Positions 6,867 to 14,405 of a DNA stretch of 64,000 nt are shown here, piece by piece; position 1 is the first letter of the stretch; each line of letters opens with the position of its first letter. The stretch is from Erysipelothrix anatis (GTDB taxonomy: Bacteria; Bacillota_I; Bacilli_A; Erysipelotrichales; Erysipelotrichaceae): positions 152,510 to 216,509 of the forward strand of contig NZ_WTSX01000002.1 of the NCBI RefSeq assembly GCF_009828745.1, in the 5' to 3' direction. The position numbers and the translations under genes are program-made. The notes below the pieces were generated by a model. It made no database searches and was not told where the DNA came from. It was given only the letters and a program-made list of their open reading frames with translations.

Positions 6867-8738
6867 ATGGCATATCAGTCATTATATAGAAAATACAGAC
6901 CTTCTACGATGGACGAAGTAGTCGGCCAACAACATATTGTTGAAGTCCTTACAAATTCAGTGAAAAAAGATAAGATATCGCATGCATATCTTTTAACAGG
7001 TCCCCGAGGTACCGGAAAAACCTCAACAGCAAAATTGTTTGCACGTGCAGTAAACTGTACAAGTGAAACCGAACTGATCTGTGGTCAGTGTGATAACTGT
7101 GTTGCAGTACAAAATAATACACATCCTGACTTAATTGAAATTGATGCAGCAAGTAATAACGGTGTAGATGAAATTCGAAGTTTAATCGAACGTGTTAAAT
7201 ACACACCGATTTTAGGTAAATATAAAGTGTATATTATTGATGAGGTCCATATGTTGACGCAAGGTGCATTTAATGCCCTATTAAAGACATTAGAAGAACC
7301 ACCAAGTCATGTTGTCTTTATTCTTGCGACTACAGAGATTCATAAAGTGCTTCCAACCATCATTTCAAGGTGCCAAAGATTCGATTTTACAAGAATTCCT
7401 GAATTGGCAATTGCAGAGCGTTTAGACAGTATTTTAGATCAAGAACATGAAAGTGCAGAACCTGGTGCAACGGAATTGATTGCGTCATTATCGGGTGGTG
7501 GATTGCGAAATGCACTAACTATTTTAGAGCAAGCAATTGTGCTATCTGATGGTCCGATTACAAAGCAACAAATCTATGCATCAAATGGTGTACTATCAGT
7601 TGATGGAAAAATGGAAATGTTTAGAAATATTGCAGCAAGTGATATGCAGCAACTTATTGATAATATTCAAGGTATGAAAATGCAATCAGTCAGCTATGAT
7701 CGCTTAGTGATGGATATTACAAAAAACCTTAAAGATAGTCTGATTTATACGTATACTAAAATGAATACAATAACTGAAGATACGTTAGTCCATTATTTAT
7801 CAGAAGCATTTACAACAGATGTCCGTCTTAAAATGATTGATATCTTGTTAGAGTATGCAGAAAAGATGCGTTTCTCACAACAACCTGAAATGTACTTTGA
7901 GATTGCTATGTTAGACATATTTAATCATTTTTCGAATAAATCAGATAGAGTGCAAGGGCAGCAAACTCAAAAAGATACGCAGTTTGTTACAAATAAACAA
8001 GAGACTGTAGTTGAAACTCCAAAAGACTTAAAACCGATAGTGGAATCCGTAAATTCGAAAGTTGCTACAGACTTAGATCCAGTAGTACTCACAAAAGATG
8101 TAAATAAACAACCAGAAGTTGTTATATCAAATCCGGAAGACGCAATACAGTTTGAGTTTGATGATACTGAACATGAAATAATCGAAGATGTCGTAGATGA
8201 TTCAGAAAATTCATCAAATATTGCTCCTGTACATACAGAAAATAGTATTGGCCTAAAGAATATTGATACTGATATGGTTATAAGATTTATGGTAACTGCT
8301 GATAAGTCACTGAGATTAGCGGATGAAGAGCAATTTACGCAAATTCAGAGGTATCGAAATATACCACAATGGGCGCGATCAGCGAGATTACTATCTGGCG
8401 GTAAAGTAGTGTTAAGTAGTCCATTCTTTGTTGTTGTAGCGATGCAGTCTGAAATTGAAGTTCGTGAAATTGGTGAAGCACGGAATCGTCACGAACTCAA
8501 TAAATTTAGCGAAGTGATTTTCAATAAAGATAAAACAATCTTAGCAATCTCAGTAAATATGTATCAAGAAGCGGTCGCAAAATTTATTGAACTTAATAAA
8601 GCAGGAACATTACCAAGTCCTGTTCTACCTGAAGAACTTACAGTAACAGAAGATAATGCGGAAGATGCCCGAATTGTTGATGAGTCACTTGATAGTGTCT
8701 TAAATCTATTTGGTGATTCCGTAGAAATTATTGAATAG
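6867..8738 (+). CDS. dnaX: DNA polymerase III subunits gamma/tau
   Basis: Clamp-loader ATPase of the replicative polymerase (623 aa). The AAA+ module has Walker A GPRGTGKTST (about residues 45-54), four zinc-binding cysteines (CTSETELICGQCDNC), Walker B IIDEVHML and the SRC motif ISRCQRF. Residues of about 370-460 form an acidic low-complexity linker typical of tau, followed by a C-terminal domain expected to contact the polymerase. No obvious slippery heptamer was noticed. recR follows after 8 bases, so the two form an operon without the ybaB/ebfC gene usually found between them. Confidence 0.96.
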   Translation: MAYQSLYRKYRPSTMDEVVGQQHIVEVLTNSVKKDKISHAYLLTGPRGTGKTSTAKLFARAVNCTSETELICGQCDNCVAVQNNTHPDLIEIDAASNNGVDEIRSLIERVKYTPILGKYKVYIIDEVHMLTQGAFNALLKTLEEPPSHVVFILATTEIHKVLPTIISRCQRFDFTRIPELAIAERLDSILDQEHESAEPGATELIASLSGGGLRNALTILEQAIVLSDGPITKQQIYASNGVLSVDGKMEMFRNIAASDMQQLIDNIQGMKMQSVSYDRLVMDITKNLKDSLIYTYTKMNTITEDTLVHYLSEAFTTDVRLKMIDILLEYAEKMRFSQQPEMYFEIAMLDIFNHFSNKSDRVQGQQTQKDTQFVTNKQETVVETPKDLKPIVESVNSKVATDLDPVVLTKDVNKQPEVVISNPEDAIQFEFDDTEHEIIEDVVDDSENSSNIAPVHTENSIGLKNIDTDMVIRFMVTADKSLRLADEEQFTQIQRYRNIPQWARSARLLSGGKVVLSSPFFVVVAMQSEIEVREIGEARNRHELNKFSEVIFNKDKTILAISVNMYQEAVAKFIELNKAGTLPSPVLPEELTVTEDNAEDARIVDESLDSVLNLFGDSVEIIE

Positions 8739-8746
8739 GAGTTATA

Positions 8747-9337
8747 ATGTATCCGAAAACACTGCAACAACTCATAGAATCATTTAAGATGCTACCTGGA
8801 GTTGGTCAAAAAACAGCAGAACGTTATGCACTTACAATGTTGGAATCAAACATTGAAGATCTCAACGAATTTGCTAGCAATCTGATGAATATAAAATTAA
8901 ACATTAAAACATGCAAAGTATGCCATAATCTTACAGAAACAGAAATTTGTGACATATGTGCAGATAACACTCGCGATCAAAATACAATTTGTGTTGTTTC
9001 AAGTGCTAAAGAAGTTTTCTCAATCGAAAAAACACAAGAGTATCATGGTGTCTATCATGTGCTTGATGGCCTGATCTCAACGAAAAAGGGCATAATGCCT
9101 GATCAATTGAATATTGAAAGTTTGGAAAAACGTCTATCTCTAGAATCAAAAGAAGTGATTCTAGCATTGAATGCGACAGTTGAAGGTGAAATGACTTCAT
9201 TATATCTTGCTAAAAGGCTTGAGGATAAAGTTGATGTTACACGTTTGGCTTTTGGACTTCCAATTGGAGGGCATCTCGATTACGCCGATGATATGACATT
9301 AATCAAGGCTTTTGAAGGACGTAATAAAATTAAGTAA
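8747..9337 (+). CDS. recR: Recombination mediator RecR
   Basis: A 196-aa toroidal DNA-binding protein of the RecFOR pathway that helps load RecA on gaps. The helix-hairpin-helix is MLPGVGQKTAERYAL. The zinc finger is CKVC...CDIC at about residues 57-72, and the Toprim domain follows (VVSSAKEVFSIEKT, then ALNATVEGEMTS). The terminal Walker-like GLPIGGHLDYAD segment is present and length is typical. The start is preceded by TAGGAGTT, 8 bases after the dnaX stop. The next gene starts 14 bases on and is probably in the same transcript. Confidence 0.95.
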   Translation: MYPKTLQQLIESFKMLPGVGQKTAERYALTMLESNIEDLNEFASNLMNIKLNIKTCKVCHNLTETEICDICADNTRDQNTICVVSSAKEVFSIEKTQEYHGVYHVLDGLISTKKGIMPDQLNIESLEKRLSLESKEVILALNATVEGEMTSLYLAKRLEDKVDVTRLAFGLPIGGHLDYADDMTLIKAFEGRNKIK

Positions 9338-9351
9338 AGGAGGATAACATA

Positions 9352-10218
9352 ATGAGCTCAATCGCATATATTTCGGACGAAAGAATGATAGAATTTCATA
9401 GAAGTAATGGTCATCGTTCTATCAATTTTTGGCGTCTTAGTACGAAGCGATTTGAACGCTTTGATGTGGGCTCATTGTTGTTCTTTATAGACAAGCGTTA
9501 TATTCACCCCTTAACAAAGGAAAAGGGAATTATTGGATATGGGCGTGCTCGTAGTGTACGAACGATGAGTATCAAGCGGACATGGGACGAGTATCAACAC
9601 ATGAATGGATACAAAGATTATCCTTCGTTTCATGAGTCCATTATGAATGCAACTAAAGATGGGGAAGCGCCCAAGCAAATTCAATCAATCGAATTAGACC
9701 ATGTCGTATTTTTCAAAGGACCAGTCTTTCTAAGTGAAGTTGACTTCGTCTTACCAAGTAGACTTGAATCGTTCTTGTATCTTGTAGATGGTGGCAGAGA
9801 TGTTGCGATTGACCTCTTAAAGAAGGCAGAAACAATTGGTATCGATCAATGGTTTGCAGCAATAAATGCTCGCGTAGAGATGAATTTAATTTATGAAGAT
9901 ATCCACGAACAGACAATCCGAAATGCAATTTCTGATATAGCCGTGACATGGACACAATTACAAGAAAATTTGACCTACAATATTGAAAATACATCGCGAA
10001 TTGGTCCTATCGCATATCATTATACGGAGCGTTTAACTAAAATCTACTTGCCAAGCTCATCAATAAAAAATCACTTTTATGAACTTCTTGGTATTATAAC
10101 GTGGTTAAAAAAAGAACTCGAAGTTTATCAACTTGAGTTCGTCATTGTATCGAAAACTTCGATGCGTGATTTTGAAGATCAATTTAAGCGCCTGAAGTTA
10201 ACGCCCTTATATATTTAG
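9352..10218 (+). CDS. Conserved hypothetical protein, possible N-terminal PUA/EVE-like domain
   Basis: A 288-aa soluble protein with a strong ribosome site (AAAGGAGG), the third gene after dnaX and recR. I do not recognise a named family. Residues of about 30-85 (FDVGSLLFFIDK ... GIIGYGRARSV ... TWDEYQHMNGYKDYPSF) have the rhythm of EVE/ASCH/PUA-like barrels: a hydrophobic strand, a G-Y-G-x-A turn, then a W-x-x-Y...NG-Y segment. Some such domains bind modified bases. The rest is mixed alpha/beta without signal peptide, membrane segment or metal motif. Its last 35 bases overlap the convergent CYTH gene. The function remains open. Confidence 0.75.
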   Translation: MSSIAYISDERMIEFHRSNGHRSINFWRLSTKRFERFDVGSLLFFIDKRYIHPLTKEKGIIGYGRARSVRTMSIKRTWDEYQHMNGYKDYPSFHESIMNATKDGEAPKQIQSIELDHVVFFKGPVFLSEVDFVLPSRLESFLYLVDGGRDVAIDLLKKAETIGIDQWFAAINARVEMNLIYEDIHEQTIRNAISDIAVTWTQLQENLTYNIENTSRIGPIAYHYTERLTKIYLPSSSIKNHFYELLGIITWLKKELEVYQLEFVIVSKTSMRDFEDQFKRLKLTPLYI

Positions 10219-10726
10219 GTTTTGCTTCACGGTATTCAACATCTAACTCATTGAGCATATCTACATAGTGTGGATATGCTTTTTCGTTTGCTTCATGTAG
10301 CTCATATTCCAACTCGAAGTCGTTGTGATTCTCGAATGAGGATGCATCGAGGCACCAAGATCCGTACGCATCATCATACGTATAGCGTTGAGTATCACTA
10401 TATGCAATGCAATCCAATTGGCTAACGTCCAAGTTTAACTGATTAAAAAAATTAATAACGGAAGGGTGGTCTAAAGTCTTTGTTTCTAAGAGCACCTCAT
10501 GTTCCATGACCCCATCCTCTTGAGGAATTTTAACTGTAAACTCGAAGCGATTGTCGACTGTGCGAATACGGCACATGATGCCCATACTATACAGTTGACG
10601 ATCGGGTGTATCGTAGTAATCATTGCGTTGGTTGACACCAGAATCGAAAGGCAATTTCGACTTAATTTTGTCAAATAAAGGTTCATCCAACATTGTTTTG
10701 TATTCAATCTCTAGGTTATGTTTCAT
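10184..10726 (-). CDS. CYTH domain protein (triphosphate tunnel metalloenzyme family)
   Basis: A 180-aa CYTH/TTM protein. The signature ExExK is EIEYK at residues 6-10. Further alternating charged strands (MCRIRTV, FEFTVKIP, MEHEVLLETK, FELEYEL) line the tunnel that binds inorganic or organic triphosphates with divalent metals. Bacterial members such as YjbK are cytoplasmic and of unclear physiology; thiamine-triphosphatase or tripolyphosphatase activity is common. It is divergent from NAD kinase, echoing the Bacillus yjbK/ppnK neighbourhood, and its 3' end overlaps the convergent upstream gene by 35 bases. Confidence 0.85.
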   Translation of the reverse strand: MKHNLEIEYKTMLDEPLFDKIKSKLPFDSGVNQRNDYYDTPDRQLYSMGIMCRIRTVDNRFEFTVKIPQEDGVMEHEVLLETKTLDHPSVINFFNQLNLDVSQLDCIAYSDTQRYTYDDAYGSWCLDASSFENHNDFELEYELHEANEKAYPHYVDMLNELDVEYREAKPKYIRALTSGA

Positions 10727-10733
10727 ATTACTA

Positions 10734-10742
10734 TGTTACAAT
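10734..10742 (+). promoter_or_regulatory. Extended -10 element of nadK
   Basis: TGTTACAAT (TGn followed by TACAAT) lies 26 bases before the nadK start, with no convincing -35 box. A leader of about 20 bases would carry the AAAGGAAAAGGAAG ribosome site. Confidence 0.5.
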
Positions 10743-10768
10743 ATGTCTAAAGGAAAAGGAAGTAACTT

Positions 10769-11551
10769 ATGAAACGATTTATAACAATTCATCGTGGTGA
10801 TAATGCATCAGAAAGTATTTGCCAATTGGTAACACGCAAATTAACTGAAGGTGGGATGGTTCGTGATGAGCATCAACCAGAATTAGTGATTTGTGTCGGT
10901 GGTGACGGTACTTTGTTGAAAGCCTTTCACGAGTATATTGATAAAGTTGAAGACGTCTCGTTTGTGGGTATTCATACGGGAACTTTAGGGTTTTCAACTG
11001 ATTATACACAGGATCAAATTGATGATTTCATTGCGGATGTATTAACAAAACAACCAATCATTGATGAGAAGAGAATCTTAGAAGTCACTTTAAAAAATAC
11101 TACGAAAGTGTCCCATTACTACGCACTTAATGAAGTTCGCGTGGAAAACATTGTAAAGACGCAAACGATGGATATTCATATTGATGATTCATATTTTGAA
11201 ACCTTTAGAGGAAATGGCGTATGTATCTCAGGACAATACGGATCGACTGCATATAACCGTTCTATTGGCGGAGCTGTAATTTATCCGGGACTTGATTTAT
11301 TACAGATGACGGAAATATCTGGAATTCATCATCGCCATGCCCGAAGCTTAGGATCACCTTTGGTAATGAATCCACATACAACAATTAGACTTACAAGTGA
11401 CTCGTTTGATCATGCATTGCTTTGCTATGATCATCTACATGTTCATTTAGATTCAATCCATGATATTACGATTCGAAATAGTGACCACATAATGCGTTTT
11501 GCTCGTTTCAAAGAGATACCTCATATTACTCGCTTAAATGCACTATTCTAA
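10769..11551 (+). CDS. nadK: NAD kinase
   Basis: A 260-aa cytoplasmic enzyme phosphorylating NAD to NADP with ATP or polyphosphate. The diagnostic GGDGT is in VICVGGDGTLLKAF at about residues 44-57. The NE-x-x loop is ALNEVRVE, and the glycine-rich GNGVCISGQYGSTAYNRSIGG is shortened but in register with the family signature. Length is normal for Gram-positive PpnK. A purine-rich ribosome site AAAGGAAAAGGAAG precedes the ATG. It is monocistronic, bounded by a terminator that also serves convergent rodA. Confidence 0.95.
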   Translation: MKRFITIHRGDNASESICQLVTRKLTEGGMVRDEHQPELVICVGGDGTLLKAFHEYIDKVEDVSFVGIHTGTLGFSTDYTQDQIDDFIADVLTKQPIIDEKRILEVTLKNTTKVSHYYALNEVRVENIVKTQTMDIHIDDSYFETFRGNGVCISGQYGSTAYNRSIGGAVIYPGLDLLQMTEISGIHHRHARSLGSPLVMNPHTTIRLTSDSFDHALLCYDHLHVHLDSIHDITIRNSDHIMRFARFKEIPHITRLNALF

Positions 11552-11552
11552 A

Positions 11553-11580
11553 AAAAAAACAGGATATAATCCTGTTTTTT
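11553..11580. terminator. Bidirectional terminator between nadK and rodA
   Basis: ACAGGAT and ATCCTGT pair around ATA, with a long A-run on the left and a T-run on the right. Confidence 0.9.
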
Positions 11581-12784
11581 AGTGTCTATGTCTATTTTGT
11601 GTTTCGCTGTACATATGAAATGCAACGGCAAGCGGAATCATATAAGAAAGCAATGATGATCCCCCATACGAAATAAAGGGTAAAGTAATTCCGGTAATCG
11701 GAAGCACTGCCATGATCATCCCAATATTTTCTAGATGCTGGAAGAAAATCATTCCAATGATTCCCATCATCATATAACGTTCTTTTGGTAAATCACTGTT
11801 TTTAGTAATGGAGACAAGTTTAATATCAAATAAGAATGATAGTGCGATAGTTATTGAACCACCGATGAAGCCAAAGTTTTGAGAAATAACTGCAAAGATG
11901 AAGTCTGTTTGTGCTTCAGGATAGTGGGCAATCATCGTTCCGAGAGGATGTCCATTAATACCAGCAGTTCCGTAAGAAATCATTGATTGGAAAAGTTGAT
12001 ACCCATGGCCCATAGCGTACTTTTCATAGTCAAGCCAACCATAGAAACGATCCAAGCGATATGACGTCGAACCACCACCAAGCAAAGTATTCAAGATATC
12101 TGGGTAGTTATAGTAGAGGAAGACAATTCCTAATAATGCGCCAATACCTAATGTTGCAATGATAATGAACCATTCGCGTCGTACGCCAGAAAGAATAAAC
12201 ATAGTTGCTAAACTAAATAGAATAACAATTGGAACTCCCGTATCTGGTTGTAAGAAAATTAGGATAAAAGGTGGGAGTGCAAATTTAGCAATTTTGAAAA
12301 ATAGTTGAAAATCACTTTGAAATGTATACCCTTCTTTATCGGTATTATGTTGATGAATGACGTTTGCAGCTTTGATAACTAAGACAATTTTCATGAACTC
12401 ACTAGGTTGGAAAGAACCAATTCCAGGGATCATATACCAAGCCCGTGTTCCGTTAATGGGTGCAACGATACTGCTGTTGATATTTGCAAAACGTGCAATT
12501 ACAAGACCAGCTAGAAGAACCATTAAGATCCAATAAGCTATATCTATCGCAGTAAACAGTCGGTCTATTCCGATTTTAATTAGAAATGCGATAACTGCGA
12601 ATCCAATCGCAAACCACATTAATTGTTTCTTAACTAAAGAAATTGCATCTGCTTGACCATTATCTAAAAGTGGTGCGGATAGATAGATGGCCACAACACT
12701 TATCGTTGCGAATGCAATCATAATTCCGAACAAAACTTTGTCTAAGGTAAAGTAGCGCTTACTTTCATTGATGAATTTGTTCAT
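11579..12784 (-). CDS. rodA: SEDS-family peptidoglycan glycosyltransferase RodA
   Basis: A 401-aa polytopic membrane protein with about ten predicted helices. It polymerises lipid II during elongation together with a class B penicillin-binding protein. Family marks are the loop PEAQTDFIFAVISQNFGFIG and the C-terminal GISYGGSSLLSYM-like segment (ITLPFISYGGSSLLSYM). The EFMK stretch after GSFQPSE is the conserved Q-P-S-E-x-x-K motif. RodA rather than FtsW is favoured because no division genes are nearby and the length and divergent context fit. The ribosome site AAAGGAGCGAC precedes the ATG. Confidence 0.9.
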   Translation of the reverse strand: MNKFINESKRYFTLDKVLFGIMIAFATISVVAIYLSAPLLDNGQADAISLVKKQLMWFAIGFAVIAFLIKIGIDRLFTAIDIAYWILMVLLAGLVIARFANINSSIVAPINGTRAWYMIPGIGSFQPSEFMKIVLVIKAANVIHQHNTDKEGYTFQSDFQLFFKIAKFALPPFILIFLQPDTGVPIVILFSLATMFILSGVRREWFIIIATLGIGALLGIVFLYYNYPDILNTLLGGGSTSYRLDRFYGWLDYEKYAMGHGYQLFQSMISYGTAGINGHPLGTMIAHYPEAQTDFIFAVISQNFGFIGGSITIALSFLFDIKLVSITKNSDLPKERYMMMGIIGMIFFQHLENIGMIMAVLPITGITLPFISYGGSSLLSYMIPLAVAFHMYSETQNRHRH

Positions 12785-12816
12785 TGTCGCTCCTTTTGTG
12801 AATAGATAGAATAGTG

Positions 12817-12822
12817 TATAAT
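12817..12822 (+). promoter_or_regulatory. Possible -10 box for the PTS-like gene/mutSL transcript
   Basis: TATAAT, 29 bases before the ATG of the PTS-like gene in the short divergent spacer with rodA. A matching -35 box is not clear. Confidence 0.45.
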
Positions 12823-12851
12823 ATATAAAGATAAATCAAGAGGTGTTCCAC

Positions 12852-14405
12852 ATGAATCGTCTTCAAACTTATTACGAACAATTACAATTACCTTTAAAAT
12901 CATTATTCTTTGGATCGTTGCTAGTCGCAATTGGTACGATTATACCCAATCCATATGTGAATAGTGTTTTAAAATTGGACAGCCCAATACTCCTTACAAT
13001 ATCACGTGTGTTATTGATGAGTGGTGGTATCATTTTAGCATATTTCCCACTATATGTTTTTATCAAGTTACTCTCTCATGAGAAAAACGAACCGAACATA
13101 GTAGTCACAGGAATTATATCATATCTAGCATTTTTAGTATCTATGCTACTCTTGTCACCAACGACATCACCTACAGCTACTTATATTAGCGCATTAGTGA
13201 TCAAATTAGGTGATAAACAGTACATGTTATACCGTACAGGGATATTTGGTTTAATTGCAATCTATCTCTTTGTTAAAAATATATATCGTAAAACTTCAGA
13301 AAAACGTCACATAAGTAATGTCTCTTTTGCGGATCGTGAAACAGTTAAGATGGTTTTCGCAATCGTTGGATCATCTGTGATCGGTATGCTCTTTGCATTT
13401 GGATGGCCATATTTTATGGAAATGATGTACAGCATCATGGAATTTATTTCGCAAGATGTGAATAATCCAATGAGTCTATTTGCCTATGGGGCGCTAGAGC
13501 GTCTCATGGCACTAGCTAACCTTGATGTTATATTACACCAAGAATTCTGGCTCAATACCTTAGGTGGAACCTGGATGAACCTTGCAGGTCAATCATTCGT
13601 TGGTGATGTCAACATCTGGGCCGGACAGTTAAAAGAAACGGTGAATGTCTTTGGTGCTGGTCGTTTTACAAGTGCATATTATGTGATGAATATCTTTGCA
13701 GTACCAGCTTACTTAATTGCTATCTCAACGACCATTTCAAACAAACGTGCACGTAACCGTAATATTGGATTATTAATTGCTGCGATTCTTGTATCGATGG
13801 TTGGTGGTACATTGTTACCAATAGAAATTCTAATGTTACTTACAAGCCCAACACTATACTTCTTCCACCTGTTTGCAACAAGTTTTATTTATGCAATTCT
13901 GAGTGGATTCTCGGTGGCACTGGGATTCTCTTTCTTTGGAAATTTACTCTCAGCAACACCTGGAAATATTATCGATTTGATGGGTATTTCTTATAATACT
14001 GTATTAGTAAGTAAAGTCTTTATCTTATTGCTTGTAGGAATCATTGTCTTCTTAGTTTACTTCTCATTCACACGCTTGTACTTCAATAAACTAGCATTGG
14101 ATGTTCTAAGTATTACGAATAAGCAACAACGTATTGAAGACTTTACAGAAGGCCTTGGTGGTGTTTCAAATATCGAAACAGTATCAAGTACATTAACGCG
14201 AATTCATGTAGAACTAAGGGAACGCGAAGACTTAAATATTGCTGCGCTTCACCGTCAGGGTGTTACTCGAATTGTTGAGACTCGCCAAGGCTTTGTCTTA
14301 TCCATTGGTTCACCAGCATATATGATTCAAAAAGCTATTAATAAAAATATTAAAACATACAGAGCAATACACGAAGTAGAGGAAGTTGAAGAGAATGAAG
14401 GATAA
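12852..14405 (+). CDS. PTS EIIBC-like membrane protein with degenerate EIIB domain
   Basis: A 517-aa protein resembling glucose/maltose-type PTS EIICB permeases. About ten membrane helices (residues 15-410) contain EIIC-like loops such as WLNTLGGTWMNLAGQ and FGAGRFTSAYY. The C-terminal 80 residues align with EIIB: DFTEGLGGVSNIETVSSTLTRIHV matches the family pattern LGG-x-x-NI...C-x-TRL, but the phosphorylated Cys is replaced (VSSTLTR). It therefore probably cannot transfer phosphate and may be a facilitator or sensor. Start ATG 12852 follows AAGAGGTG; a GTG at 12843 lies inside that ribosome site. It overlaps mutS by 11 bases. Confidence 0.78.
   Translation: MNRLQTYYEQLQLPLKSLFFGSLLVAIGTIIPNPYVNSVLKLDSPILLTISRVLLMSGGIILAYFPLYVFIKLLSHEKNEPNIVVTGIISYLAFLVSMLLLSPTTSPTATYISALVIKLGDKQYMLYRTGIFGLIAIYLFVKNIYRKTSEKRHISNVSFADRETVKMVFAIVGSSVIGMLFAFGWPYFMEMMYSIMEFISQDVNNPMSLFAYGALERLMALANLDVILHQEFWLNTLGGTWMNLAGQSFVGDVNIWAGQLKETVNVFGAGRFTSAYYVMNIFAVPAYLIAISTTISNKRARNRNIGLLIAAILVSMVGGTLLPIEILMLLTSPTLYFFHLFATSFIYAILSGFSVALGFSFFGNLLSATPGNIIDLMGISYNTVLVSKVFILLLVGIIVFLVYFSFTRLYFNKLALDVLSITNKQQRIEDFTEGLGGVSNIETVSSTLTRIHVELREREDLNIAALHRQGVTRIVETRQGFVLSIGSPAYMIQKAINKNIKTYRAIHEVEEVEENEG

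Noticed and set aside
12844..12859. A third parS-like sequence, TGTTCCACATGAATCG
   Set aside because: It has three mismatches including the central CACGTG core, and it overlaps a start codon, so chance similarity is more likely.
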